This document shows, one piece after another, positions 52,076 through 60,320 of a stretch of DNA of 64,000 nt. The stretch comes from UBA2336 sp964404445 (GTDB lineage: Bacteria > Bacteroidota > Bacteroidia > Cytophagales > Cyclobacteriaceae), in assembly GCA_964404445.1 (NCBI GenBank), contig CAYOJW010000001.1, positions 248,001 through 312,000 on the forward strand, in the 5' to 3' direction. The notes beneath the pieces are model-generated. The model was not told the DNA's origin. It ran no database searches and was given only the letters and a program-made list of their open reading frames with translations. Position 1 is the first letter of the stretch. Every line of letters begins with the position of its first letter. The position numbers and the translations under genes were made by a program.

Positions 52076-54451
52076 ATGCGGATATATCTTTTCATTGGTT
52101 TTTTACTCCTTTCCGGTTTTTTAACTGCTCAGGAACAGCCCTGCCGTTTTACCCTGTCGGGCGTTGTAAAAGACAGTGACGGGAACACCCTGCCGGGTGC
52201 TTCGGTGTTTATTAGCGAGAAATCGGCCGCGACTACGGTTAATGGCGAGTTTTCTTTTAACGGGCTATGTGCAGGTGATGTAAACGTTACGGTTCGTTAC
52301 ATCGGTTATGCCGATTGGATTAATCGCATAATCTTGGTTGAAAACAAACGGATAACGATTGTTTTAAAGCCCTCTGAAACCGCTCTGGAATCGGTAGAGG
52401 TTATCGAAAACAGAAACGGTCAATCCGGTCTTACCAATACTTCATACAGCTTGTCGGGCGAAGAACTCGAACATTTTAGTGGCAAATCGCTGGGCGAGGC
52501 ATTAAAGCGCGTTCCCGGAACCAGCGCCTTACAAACAGGGCCTGCCATTTTCAAACCGGTTATTGACGGGCTTCATAGCCAGCGCATCCTGATTTTGAAC
52601 AACGGCATCCGCCAGGAAGGCCAGCAATGGGGTGTTGAACACGCCCCTGAGATTGATCCGTTTATCGCATCCGAAATAAAAGTAGTGAAAGGATCGGAAG
52701 CGGTGCGTTACGGTTCCGATGCCATTGGCGGTGTTGTGATCATTGACACTCCGCCTATGCACCAGGCACAAAAGTTTGGAGGCGAACTTAATGCCGGTTT
52801 CTTTTCGAATAACCGCATGGGTGTATTCTCAGGATTATTAGAAGGCGGTTTTAAAAAATTCGAGCATATAAGCTGGCGTGTTCAAAGCTCTGTAAAAAAA
52901 GGAGGGGATTATGCTACACCCGATTATGTATTGTCGAACACCGGTGTTCAGGAGTTAAACTTTTCAGGCGCGCTCGGATTGGTAAAAGACAATGGCGGTA
53001 TAGAATTATATGTGAGCAGCTTTAATACCGAAATCGGGATTTTGCGAGCAGCACATACCGGAAGTTTAGAGGATTTGGATAATTCTATCCGCAACAAAAA
53101 ACCCTGGTACATTGAAGATTTTTCATATAGCATTAACGCACCACGGCAACAGATCAACCATCAATTACTGAAAGTGAGTGCGTTCAAAAAAATTTCCGGT
53201 ATCGGTATGTTAAATATTTTGTACGGTGCACAATACAATCAACGCAAAGAGTTCGACATCAGGCGGGGCGGCCGCAGCGACAAGCCCGCCTTATCGCTTG
53301 ACCTGTTCAGCAATGTGTTGGATGTTTTTCTTCAGCATAAAATCGGATCGCTTGAAGGGAGCATAGGTATAAACGGAACATTTAAAAATAACCATAACGT
53401 ACCCGGCACCGGCATAAGGCCGTTAATTCCAAACTATCAGCAAGCGAATGCCGGATTGTTTATCCATGAAAAGTACCGCACAAAAAACTGGTTGCTGGAA
53501 ACCGGTGCGCGGTTCGATCACCAGTATTTAAAAGTGATCACGTACATAAACAATCAAGACTTGGTAAAGCCCGATTTTAACTTTAGTTATGTATCGGGTT
53601 CTATTGGCGCCTCGTATTATATAAATCAATTCGCCAGAGTTACATCGCACTTAGGGGTATCGATGCGGCCTCCGCACGTAAGTGAATTATACAGTGAAGG
53701 GTTACACCACGGAACAGCGTCTATCGAAAAGGGGTTAATGAACCGTGACGGTTTTAAAACAGATCAATCGTTAATCCATAAAGAAGTTTCAACCAAATTT
53801 ACCGAGGGCTTTCAACTGATCCGAAAAAAATTCTCGGTCGAACTTTCTGCGCATATCAATCACATTTCAAACTATGTTTACCTGCGGCCTTCCGGAACAG
53901 CCTTAACAATACGTGGTTATTTTCCTGTGTTTGAATACCATCAAACCAATGCCGTACTAACAGGCTTTGACGGGTTGGTTCATGCCGATTTAAGCAAGCA
54001 TTTTGAATACACCGCAACATTTGCCTACCTGTATGCAAAAGACATTACGCATAACGATGTGCTGATTTTCATTCCGCCTGCGCAAATGGAGCACGCTATT
54101 ACTTACCGCACAAGCAATGCACGCGAACAGAATTTTTTCTTTACGCTAAGTGTGCCCGTTGGGTTTAAACAAAACAGAAGCCCGGTTACAGTTTATCCCA
54201 ACGATGTTGCCGGCTATGAAGGCAACCGGGTATTTGATTTTGCCCCAGCCCCTGATGCATACGTGTTGTTAAATACCAGCATGGGGGTAAAGCTTCCGTT
54301 GAAAAAACGTGAGCTGTCTATCAGCTTAGAGGGGCAAAACCTATTAAACACTTCATACCGGGTGTACATGAACCGCCTCCGTTACTTTGCGGATGAAACC
54401 GGGCGGAACATCATGCTCAGGCTTAAATATAATTTTCATAGTCACGAATAA
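52076..54451 (+). CDS. TonB-dependent receptor with CarboxypepD_reg-like domain
   Basis: This 791-aa receptor has a signal peptide ending near residue 19 (LTAQ), a carboxypeptidase-like regulatory domain (about 25-110), a plug (about 120-235 with EALKRVPGTSALQTGPAIFK and GSEAVRYGSDAIGGVVIID) and a 22-stranded barrel ending MLRLKYNFHSHE. The ligand is unknown; the downstream lipoprotein and the palindrome-bearing promoter suggest metal or metallophore uptake, which is inference. I start at ATG 52076, which gives a standard signal peptide; the frame's earlier TTG lies inside the promoter. Confidence 0.88.
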   Translation: MRIYLFIGFLLLSGFLTAQEQPCRFTLSGVVKDSDGNTLPGASVFISEKSAATTVNGEFSFNGLCAGDVNVTVRYIGYADWINRIILVENKRITIVLKPSETALESVEVIENRNGQSGLTNTSYSLSGEELEHFSGKSLGEALKRVPGTSALQTGPAIFKPVIDGLHSQRILILNNGIRQEGQQWGVEHAPEIDPFIASEIKVVKGSEAVRYGSDAIGGVVIIDTPPMHQAQKFGGELNAGFFSNNRMGVFSGLLEGGFKKFEHISWRVQSSVKKGGDYATPDYVLSNTGVQELNFSGALGLVKDNGGIELYVSSFNTEIGILRAAHTGSLEDLDNSIRNKKPWYIEDFSYSINAPRQQINHQLLKVSAFKKISGIGMLNILYGAQYNQRKEFDIRRGGRSDKPALSLDLFSNVLDVFLQHKIGSLEGSIGINGTFKNNHNVPGTGIRPLIPNYQQANAGLFIHEKYRTKNWLLETGARFDHQYLKVITYINNQDLVKPDFNFSYVSGSIGASYYINQFARVTSHLGVSMRPPHVSELYSEGLHHGTASIEKGLMNRDGFKTDQSLIHKEVSTKFTEGFQLIRKKFSVELSAHINHISNYVYLRPSGTALTIRGYFPVFEYHQTNAVLTGFDGLVHADLSKHFEYTATFAYLYAKDITHNDVLIFIPPAQMEHAITYRTSNAREQNFFFTLSVPVGFKQNRSPVTVYPNDVAGYEGNRVFDFAPAPDAYVLLNTSMGVKLPLKKRELSISLEGQNLLNTSYRVYMNRLRYFADETGRNIMLRLKYNFHSHE

Positions 54452-54478
54452 TTAATGTTAACCTTTAAACTAAAATCA

Positions 54479-55063
54479 ATGATGAACACCAAAAACAATT
54501 TATTGTCGAAAACTTTTACGCGGCTTTTTCTTTCAGTTTTTACAGTTGCAACATTGTTGCTTGTGGGTTGCAGCAACGATCCGGAGCCGACCAACGAAGA
54601 AGAGGTGATTACAACCGTAACCGTTACGCTAACTCCGGCTGGAGGGGGAGGTGTTGTTACTTTAACGTGGGACGATACCAACCTGAATGGTGTGGTTGAT
54701 GCCAGCGAAATAGAAGCTGGCACATTAAGCACGGCTACTACTTATACAGCTTCTATTCAACTACTAAACAAAAGCGTAACACCAACCGAAGACATAACCG
54801 AAGAAATAGAAGAGGAAGCAAATGACCACTTGTTTTGTTTTGCAGCAACCGGTGTTGCGATCACGTTTAGTAATTTTGACAAAGACGAAAACAATCTGCC
54901 GGTTGGGCTAACTTCTACCTGGACAACAACAACAGCCGGAAGAGGAAGTGTGAACATTAAACTTCGTCACCAGCCCGGTGTTAAAACCGGTGAGTGCCCC
55001 GGAGGAGGTGATACGGATATTGACATTACATTCCCGATTGAAATTATCGCACTGCCTGATTAA
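54479..55063 (+). CDS. Small lipoprotein paired with the TonB receptor
   Basis: This approximately 194-aa protein has a lipobox (LLVGC, Cys near residue 28) followed by EEVITTVTVTLTPAGGGGVV, an acidic-His segment EEIEEEANDHLFCF and a beta-sandwich ending DTDIDITFPIEI. Small lipoproteins with this pattern are often encoded next to TonB receptors in Bacteroidota, but their role is not established; a metal-binding surface is possible. Either of two adjacent ATGs (54479, 54482) could be the start. A strong terminator follows. Confidence 0.78.
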   Translation: MMNTKNNLLSKTFTRLFLSVFTVATLLLVGCSNDPEPTNEEEVITTVTVTLTPAGGGGVVTLTWDDTNLNGVVDASEIEAGTLSTATTYTASIQLLNKSVTPTEDITEEIEEEANDHLFCFAATGVAITFSNFDKDENNLPVGLTSTWTTTTAGRGSVNIKLRHQPGVKTGECPGGGDTDIDITFPIEIIALPD

Positions 55064-55086
55064 GATACAACCTTAACAAGCCAAAT

Positions 55087-55122
55087 AAAAAGAGGTGCCT
55101 TGATTCAAGACACCTCTTTTTT
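55087..55122. terminator. Bidirectional terminator between the lipoprotein and hisA-like gene
   Basis: AAAAAGAGGTG pairs with CACCTCTTTTT, with a further inner stem CTTGA/TCAAG after one mismatch. A-rich and T-rich flanks allow it to act in both directions, serving the lipoprotein and the convergent HisA-like gene. Confidence 0.8.
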
Positions 55123-55142
55123 AATGCTGACTTTTAAATCTC

Positions 55143-55886
55143 TTACGATTCGTTCTTTACCAGAAACTGTTCGAGATCTTTCAGATCTAAAACCCCTTCG
55201 TAATATGCCTTGCCAAAAATTACGGCAAACACGCCCAAGTCATTGAGGCGTTTAATATCATCAACACCACGAATACCTCCGCTGGCCAATACGCTCATTT
55301 CGGGGAAACGGGTAATAATGTCGGTATAAAAATCAAAAGCGGGGCCCTCCAGTACACCATCACGCGACACATCGGTGCTTTTAACGTATTTCAGGCCGCG
55401 TGCATAAAAATATTCGAGGTGATCGAACAACGTTAATTCCGATTTGCTTTGCCATCCGCGAAACAACAGGTTTTTTGATTTTATATCGGTTACATCCGCG
55501 CCAAGCGTAATTTTTTCACGCCCATACGACATGATCCACGAAGCAAACAACTCGCGGTTTGTTACCGCTATGCTTGATGCGGTAATGTAATCGGCACCGG
55601 CCTCATACGCTTTGCTGATGTCGCCATCGGTACTAACACCCCCGGTGAAATCTATTTTTAAACCGGTATGGCCCGCGATCGTTTCAACAACATGATAGTT
55701 TACGGGGCTTCCGCGCTCGGCACCATCTAAATCAACCAGGTGGATAACTTCTATACCATGATCCTCAAAGCGTTTTGCGAGATCAAGAGGGTTCTCGTCA
55801 TACGTTTTTACGCTGTTCGGATCGCCTTTTCGCATTTTCACCACGCGGCCTTTACGGATGGCAATAGAAGGTATTACTTGTATCAT
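55143..55886 (-). CDS. HisA-like TIM-barrel protein lacking the first catalytic Asp
   Basis: This 247-aa (beta-alpha)8 protein matches HisA (ProFAR isomerase) along its length: HLVDLDGAERGSPVNYHVV, DFTGGVSTDGDI, GADVTD, STDVSRDGVLEGPAFD and VLASGGIRG. In HisA the first strand reads IPA-I-D with the general-base Asp; here it is VIPSIAI, with Ala at position 9. The second catalytic-region Asp (GADVTD) is kept. No other his genes are nearby. It is therefore probably a paralog with altered or lost isomerase activity rather than the histidine-pathway HisA. Confidence 0.75.
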   Translation of the reverse strand: MIQVIPSIAIRKGRVVKMRKGDPNSVKTYDENPLDLAKRFEDHGIEVIHLVDLDGAERGSPVNYHVVETIAGHTGLKIDFTGGVSTDGDISKAYEAGADYITASSIAVTNRELFASWIMSYGREKITLGADVTDIKSKNLLFRGWQSKSELTLFDHLEYFYARGLKYVKSTDVSRDGVLEGPAFDFYTDIITRFPEMSVLASGGIRGVDDIKRLNDLGVFAVIFGKAYYEGVLDLKDLEQFLVKNES

Positions 55887-55977
55887 GGTTTGTTTTCTGA
55901 TCGCTAAAATACCACTTGCGGGGCAAACATCATCGGTTTTTTTGAATTTACTGTCGGTAAACGGCAGGACTTTTGCC

Positions 55978-56007
55978 TTGGCTACTGCAAATAAGTAAGT
56001 ACCTTTA
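55978..56007 (+). promoter_or_regulatory. Promoter of the PD40/OmpA-like gene
   Basis: A -33 TTG (55978-55980), a 19-nt spacer and TACCTTTA (56000-56007, one mismatch from TAnnTTTG) give ideal spacing, about 25 nt before ATG 56033. Confidence 0.55.
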
Positions 56008-56032
56008 ACTGCTTCACCGAAAACAAAAAAAT

Positions 56033-57613
56033 ATGAATCGTTTGTTTGTAATCGTTTGTTTGTTGCTGGTTGCGCATTTTGCCGTTTCGCAGGCTCCGGT
56101 TCGTAAACTGTCTAACGTCATTAACCATCCCTCCATTAACGTTACCGCCCCGTTCATCAGCTTCGATGGCGGCAGCATATTGTTCACATCCGACTATGCC
56201 GATGAGGGAACCTTGGTGTATTTCAGCCAGCGCGAGGGTGGCGACTGGAAAAAGCCAGTTGAACTGCCCAAACACCTGAACTCGCGCTTAAATTTTAGCA
56301 AGGGATATGCCCTGAGTGCCGATGGTAAAACTGTTTACATCACTTCGGCAAAATCGGGAGGGGTGGGCAATTATGATATTTGGTCGAGCGAGTTAAAAGG
56401 ATCGACCTGGACGGAAATCAAAAATATATTCCCTCCCATTAACACAAGAGGAAACGAAGGCTGCCCCAGTTTTACACCCGATGGTAAAACACTTTATTTT
56501 ATGCGGTGCGATAAAATGGACAGGGACAAGGCCGAACAATGTAAAATTTTTGTAACCCGTAAAAAACCCAACGGCCAATGGGAAGACCCGGCCGAACTAC
56601 CTCCGCACATTAACACCGGGAACTCACAAACACCGCGTATCGGTGCCGATAGTGAAACGCTTATCTTTTCATCGGATAAGCTCACGCCCAATCAGGGCGG
56701 TATGGATTTGTATGTTACCAAATTTAAAAACGGTGAATGGTCGGAGCCAATACCCCTTGATGTTGTAAACACCGAAAAAGACGATCAGTTTGTTAGTACA
56801 CAAGCCAACGGAAGGTATTTGTTAAAAGATGCTCCCGGAAGATTTAAAAACGAAGCACACGAGTTCTTGTTGCCCGATGCGGTGCGCTCACAAGGTGTTA
56901 TGAAAGTTGAGGGCTTTGTAAAAGATGCCGATGGCAAACCTGCAGCAGCATACATTTCGGTTTTTAACCTGTTCAACAACGCGCGTATTTATAATAGTCG
57001 CCCCAATACGGATGGCTCTTTCTTTTTTTATCTGATCGAAGGGCAGGCGTATGAGCTTTCGGTTGAGCACGAACAAGGTGCATATACTTTTTATACCAAA
57101 ATCTACGACCTGATGCACAACGCTGCTTTGCGTAACGATAAACTCGACATTGTATTAAAACCATTGGCCGCAGGTGATGATGTATTTGCTATGGATATAG
57201 AACAGGGTGCTTTTTCATTTGACCCCTTAAAAGAAGGGAGTGACGATTTAAGGCGCATTACACGCCTGATGAAAAGTACATCCTTCAACTATGAAGTACA
57301 GGTATTGCTTTCGGGTTACGTTGAAGATTCTGTACGGTCATCGCCCGATTTAACCGAAGTGATGATCGACTCCACGCACGTGGTGTTAGAGTCTTTCGAT
57401 TCGCTGGGGCAGCGAACAACACGCGACAGCGTTGTGGTGAAAACCCGCTATCATAACGATCGCACAGAAAAAGAAGCCCAGGCCATCATCGACAAACTTG
57501 TGGCAGCCGGCATCGACCGGAGGAACCTCAGCATGTTTATAAATGCCCGACAGGAAGATGTTGTTGAAAACCGGAAGACAACTATTAAAATCATTGCCCG
57601 CCCTAAACCATAA
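56033..57613 (+). CDS. PD40 beta-propeller protein with CarboxypepD_reg-like and degenerate OmpA-like domains
   Basis: This 526-aa secreted protein has a signal peptide (ending AVSQ) and PD40/WD40-like repeats over about 30-280 (SADGKTVYITSAKSGGVGNYDIW, SFTPDGKTLYFMRCD, SSDKLTPNQGGMDLYVT). A carboxypeptidase-regulatory-like segment (about 287-370) follows, then a C-terminal region resembling OmpA but without the usual GHTD peptidoglycan-binding motif (SGYVEDS instead), keeping only NRKTTIKI at the end. The order resembles PorE-type proteins of the type IX secretion system. Peptidoglycan binding is doubtful. Confidence 0.78.
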   Translation: MNRLFVIVCLLLVAHFAVSQAPVRKLSNVINHPSINVTAPFISFDGGSILFTSDYADEGTLVYFSQREGGDWKKPVELPKHLNSRLNFSKGYALSADGKTVYITSAKSGGVGNYDIWSSELKGSTWTEIKNIFPPINTRGNEGCPSFTPDGKTLYFMRCDKMDRDKAEQCKIFVTRKKPNGQWEDPAELPPHINTGNSQTPRIGADSETLIFSSDKLTPNQGGMDLYVTKFKNGEWSEPIPLDVVNTEKDDQFVSTQANGRYLLKDAPGRFKNEAHEFLLPDAVRSQGVMKVEGFVKDADGKPAAAYISVFNLFNNARIYNSRPNTDGSFFFYLIEGQAYELSVEHEQGAYTFYTKIYDLMHNAALRNDKLDIVLKPLAAGDDVFAMDIEQGAFSFDPLKEGSDDLRRITRLMKSTSFNYEVQVLLSGYVEDSVRSSPDLTEVMIDSTHVVLESFDSLGQRTTRDSVVVKTRYHNDRTEKEAQAIIDKLVAAGIDRRNLSMFINARQEDVVENRKTTIKIIARPKP

Positions 57614-57615
57614 GT

Positions 57616-58167
57616 TTAATCGGTTATGGGAACGGCCACAACGGTATTGTCCCACATCAATGTCATTTCGGTTTCACCGCCTATCGCTTCAAAGGCAATG
57701 GTAAACTGTTCGAAGATACGATCCTGAATAACCGGCTGAATAGAAACGGTAAGCACATCACGTTCAGGGTTTCGGTTTGCTTCACCCTGATGGTTGATTC
57801 CCCACTGACCGTATTCGTTGTTAAAGATAACCGCCCATGCGGTGCTGTCGGGGATTGTCCATAATGAATATTTACCGGGCATAAGTTTTTTGCCTTCAAT
57901 GGTTAGCGGCTTATTGGTTTCAAAAGTTGTTGCCTCGTTTGCTCCCGTACGCCAAACTTTTCCGTAAGGCACTAATCCGCCAAAAATTTTTCGACCACGT
58001 TTAAACGGTCGGTTGTAAAACACCCGCAACTTTAAGTCGCCCTGCGTAAACGAAACCTCTTCTTCGGGGCTTAGCGATTTTGTTTCTTTTCGCTGAACGT
58101 GCTGCACAACCAACAAAGCAATAATCAATACAACACCCACTGCTAAAAAAATCAAGAACCGTTTCAT
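57616..58167 (-). CDS. DUF2911 domain-containing protein
   Basis: This 183-aa protein has an N-terminal membrane anchor (about 4-22) and a DUF2911 beta domain with the hallmark VFYNRPFKRGRKIFGGLVPY, GKVWRTGANEATTFET and MPGKYSLWTIPD segments. The domain is widespread in Bacteroidota envelopes and has no known function. It converges with the PD40 gene with only 2 nt between stops. Confidence 0.88.
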   Translation of the reverse strand: MKRFLIFLAVGVVLIIALLVVQHVQRKETKSLSPEEEVSFTQGDLKLRVFYNRPFKRGRKIFGGLVPYGKVWRTGANEATTFETNKPLTIEGKKLMPGKYSLWTIPDSTAWAVIFNNEYGQWGINHQGEANRNPERDVLTVSIQPVIQDRIFEQFTIAFEAIGGETEMTLMWDNTVVAVPITD

Positions 58168-58309
58168 GCCCGCTATACTTTATGTTTTGAAACACGTGTT
58201 TGAAATACCTGTTATTGCCTTAAAAGCGGCAAAACATACGATAATTTCAGTTGTTTTCTATAGAAATTAATGGAATCCGTCCTATTTTTAGGGCGTAAAA
58301 GCCATTTTT

Positions 58310-58432
58310 ATGTTTGATCTATCCTGGACTCCTTTTTACGTTGTAATCGTTCTTTTTGTTTTGGCCATTGTTTCGCCCTGGGTTTTCCCCAATAAAATGG
58401 TGAGCAAAAACAAACACGATAACAAATTCTAA
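58310..58432 (+). CDS. 40-aa single-pass membrane protein
   Basis: This short frame encodes MFDLSWTPFYVVIVLFVLAI followed by VSPWVFPNKMV and a Lys/Asn-rich cytoplasmic-type tail (SKNKHDNKF). It has one clear transmembrane helix and a positive C-terminus. It lies 27 nt upstream of the LOG gene on the same strand, in otherwise unexplained sequence. The family is not recognised. Confidence 0.5.
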   Translation: MFDLSWTPFYVVIVLFVLAIVSPWVFPNKMVSKNKHDNKF

Positions 58433-58459
58433 TTCATCAACTTCCTTAATTAAGGCCGC

Positions 58460-58993
58460 ATGAATATTTGTGTTTTCTGCGGATCTTCTGCCGGGCACGA
58501 TCCCGTGTACGCGCATGTTGCCAAAACATTAGGACATTTAATGGCCGACCAAAACCATCCGTTGGTTTATGGGGGCGGCAATATCGGGCTTATGGGTATT
58601 GTGGCTGATGCCGTTCTTGAAAAAGGCGGCCGTGTTACCGGTGTAATCCCGCGTTTTCTCATGGACAAAGAAGTTGGCCATACCGGGCTTACTTCGCTGG
58701 AAATCGTGAACAGCATGCACGAACGCAAAAAACGAATGGCCGATCTGTCGGATGCCTTTGTGGCTATTCCGGGCGGTTGGGGAACATTGGAAGAGCTGGC
58801 CGAAATCCTCACCTGGAAACAACTCGGGCTTATTTCACAACCCGTTGCGCTACTAAACACAAACGGATTTTATAATCCGCTGATCGAACAAATGAAACAG
58901 ATGGTCAATGCCGGTTTTTTAAGCGAAAACTGCTCCCTCCTGTTAAAAATCGCTACTACCCCGCAAGAATTGCTCTCAATGATTATACCGTAA
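58460..58993 (+). CDS. LOG-family protein (TIGR00730, cytokinin-activating-like phosphoribohydrolase)
   Basis: This 177-aa Rossmann-fold protein has the PGGWGTLEE motif of LOG nucleoside 5'-monophosphate phosphoribohydrolases and the upstream CGSSAGHDPVY and YGGGNIGLMG glycine loops. Family enzymes release the base from N6-modified AMP, or AMP itself. The physiological substrate in bacteria is often unclear. Confidence 0.92.
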   Translation: MNICVFCGSSAGHDPVYAHVAKTLGHLMADQNHPLVYGGGNIGLMGIVADAVLEKGGRVTGVIPRFLMDKEVGHTGLTSLEIVNSMHERKKRMADLSDAFVAIPGGWGTLEELAEILTWKQLGLISQPVALLNTNGFYNPLIEQMKQMVNAGFLSENCSLLLKIATTPQELLSMIIP

Positions 58994-59048
58994 ACGGGGG
59001 TATCTCTTTTTTGCCGAAATCGTATTACCTTGAAAGAGAACTTGTGTT

Positions 59049-60284
59049 ATGATCCGGCTCCTGCTCATCGCCTGTTTTTTATGTATTGCGCTAAAGCCTT
59101 TGCGCAGTCAAAACACTCTGGGCTTTACGTTAGCGGACGGGCGCAAGCGTGTTGAAATACCGATTCAAGTCCAAAACAATTTGATTGTTGTGCCGGTCGT
59201 GCTGAACGGCATGTTGCCGCTTAAATTCATCATCGATACGGGAGTACGCACGGCCATTCTTACGCAAAAAACCTTCAGCGATATTTTACAATTACCGTAC
59301 AGCCGCAAATACACCATTGCCGGCCCCGGAGGCGAAAAGTTAGTGGATGCTTATGTTACCAACAATGTATCGCTGACACTGCCCGGTGTTTCGGGGAAGG
59401 GGCACGCTTTGTTAGTGCTGGACAAAGACCTGCTTGAACTGCGCAACACGCTGGGGGTTGATGTACATGGTGTGCTGGGCTATGAGCTTTTCAGCCGGTT
59501 TGTTATTAAAATCGATTACAAACGAAAAGTCATGACGCTGTATGCACCCGATAAATTCAAGCCTGGTAAAAATTTTGCCGAAATGCCTATGCTGATCGAA
59601 GACACAAAACCTTTTGTGGTTACACCGGTTAGCATTAACCCGACAAATATGCTCACCGCAAAACTGCTGGTAGATACCGGAGCCAGCCACGGGTTAATGT
59701 TAGAGCCTACATCCGACAGTAGAATTGTTGTACCAACAAACCAGGTAAGCACCATTTTAGGCAGGGGATTAGGCGGAGTGATAACCGGTAAAATCGGGAG
59801 GGTTGATGCATTAGAACTTGGCAAGTATAGAATCAACCACGCGCTTGTTAATTTTCCGGACACCAACAGTTATCTCGATACGTTAAAGCACGCCTTAACT
59901 TTTCGCAATGGTTCGCTGGGCGGTGAAATACTCGGGCGGTTCACTCTTGTTTTTAATTATCCGCAGGGGAAACTCTACTTGAAAAAAAATAGTGCGTTTA
60001 AAAAACCCTTTTACCTGAACCTGAGTGGTCTTGAAGTAAAAGCAAAGGGCTCGCGATTGAATATATTTGAAATTGTTGACATCCGCGACTTATCGGCTGC
60101 CGCCAAAGCCGGTGTACAAGAGGGCGACCTCATCATTGCCATTAACGGTTACCCTACGCAAGACCTCCAACTTAACCAGGTAAATGCCCTGCTCAATTCA
60201 GCACCGGGCAAGCGGGTGCGATTAGAGATCGAACGAAAAAAGGTGAAACAGAAAATCGATATTAAATTAGAAAGCCAGTTGTAA
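59049..60284 (+). CDS. Secreted retropepsin-like aspartyl protease with PDZ domain
   Basis: This 411-aa protein has a signal peptide (ending near LRSQ) and two aspartyl-protease lobes, each with a D-T-G motif (FIIDTGVRTAIL, about 60-71, and LLVDTGASHGLML, about 209-221). A C-terminal PDZ domain (about 330-405) contains SAAAKAGVQEGDLIIAINGYP. The double DTG suggests a single-chain pepsin-like dimer. The substrate is unknown. A weak TACCTTG box precedes the ATG. Confidence 0.82.
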   Translation: MIRLLLIACFLCIALKPLRSQNTLGFTLADGRKRVEIPIQVQNNLIVVPVVLNGMLPLKFIIDTGVRTAILTQKTFSDILQLPYSRKYTIAGPGGEKLVDAYVTNNVSLTLPGVSGKGHALLVLDKDLLELRNTLGVDVHGVLGYELFSRFVIKIDYKRKVMTLYAPDKFKPGKNFAEMPMLIEDTKPFVVTPVSINPTNMLTAKLLVDTGASHGLMLEPTSDSRIVVPTNQVSTILGRGLGGVITGKIGRVDALELGKYRINHALVNFPDTNSYLDTLKHALTFRNGSLGGEILGRFTLVFNYPQGKLYLKKNSAFKKPFYLNLSGLEVKAKGSRLNIFEIVDIRDLSAAAKAGVQEGDLIIAINGYPTQDLQLNQVNALLNSAPGKRVRLEIERKKVKQKIDIKLESQL

Positions 60285-60308
60285 ATCCAGCTATCTCAAA
60301 AAGTTTAG

Positions 60309-60316
60309 TACCTTCG
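60309..60316 (+). promoter_or_regulatory. -7-like box of the flavoprotein gene (apparently leaderless)
   Basis: TACCTTCG, one mismatch from TAnnTTTG, ends 4 nt before the TTG start at 60321. Confidence 0.35.
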
Positions 60317-60320
60317 GCTG

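Noticed and set aside
54547..54561. Second TGCAAC-N3-GTTGC-type palindrome in the lipoprotein signal peptide
   Set aside because: It lies in coding sequence for a hydrophobic VATLLLV stretch and is imperfect, so it is probably coincidental.
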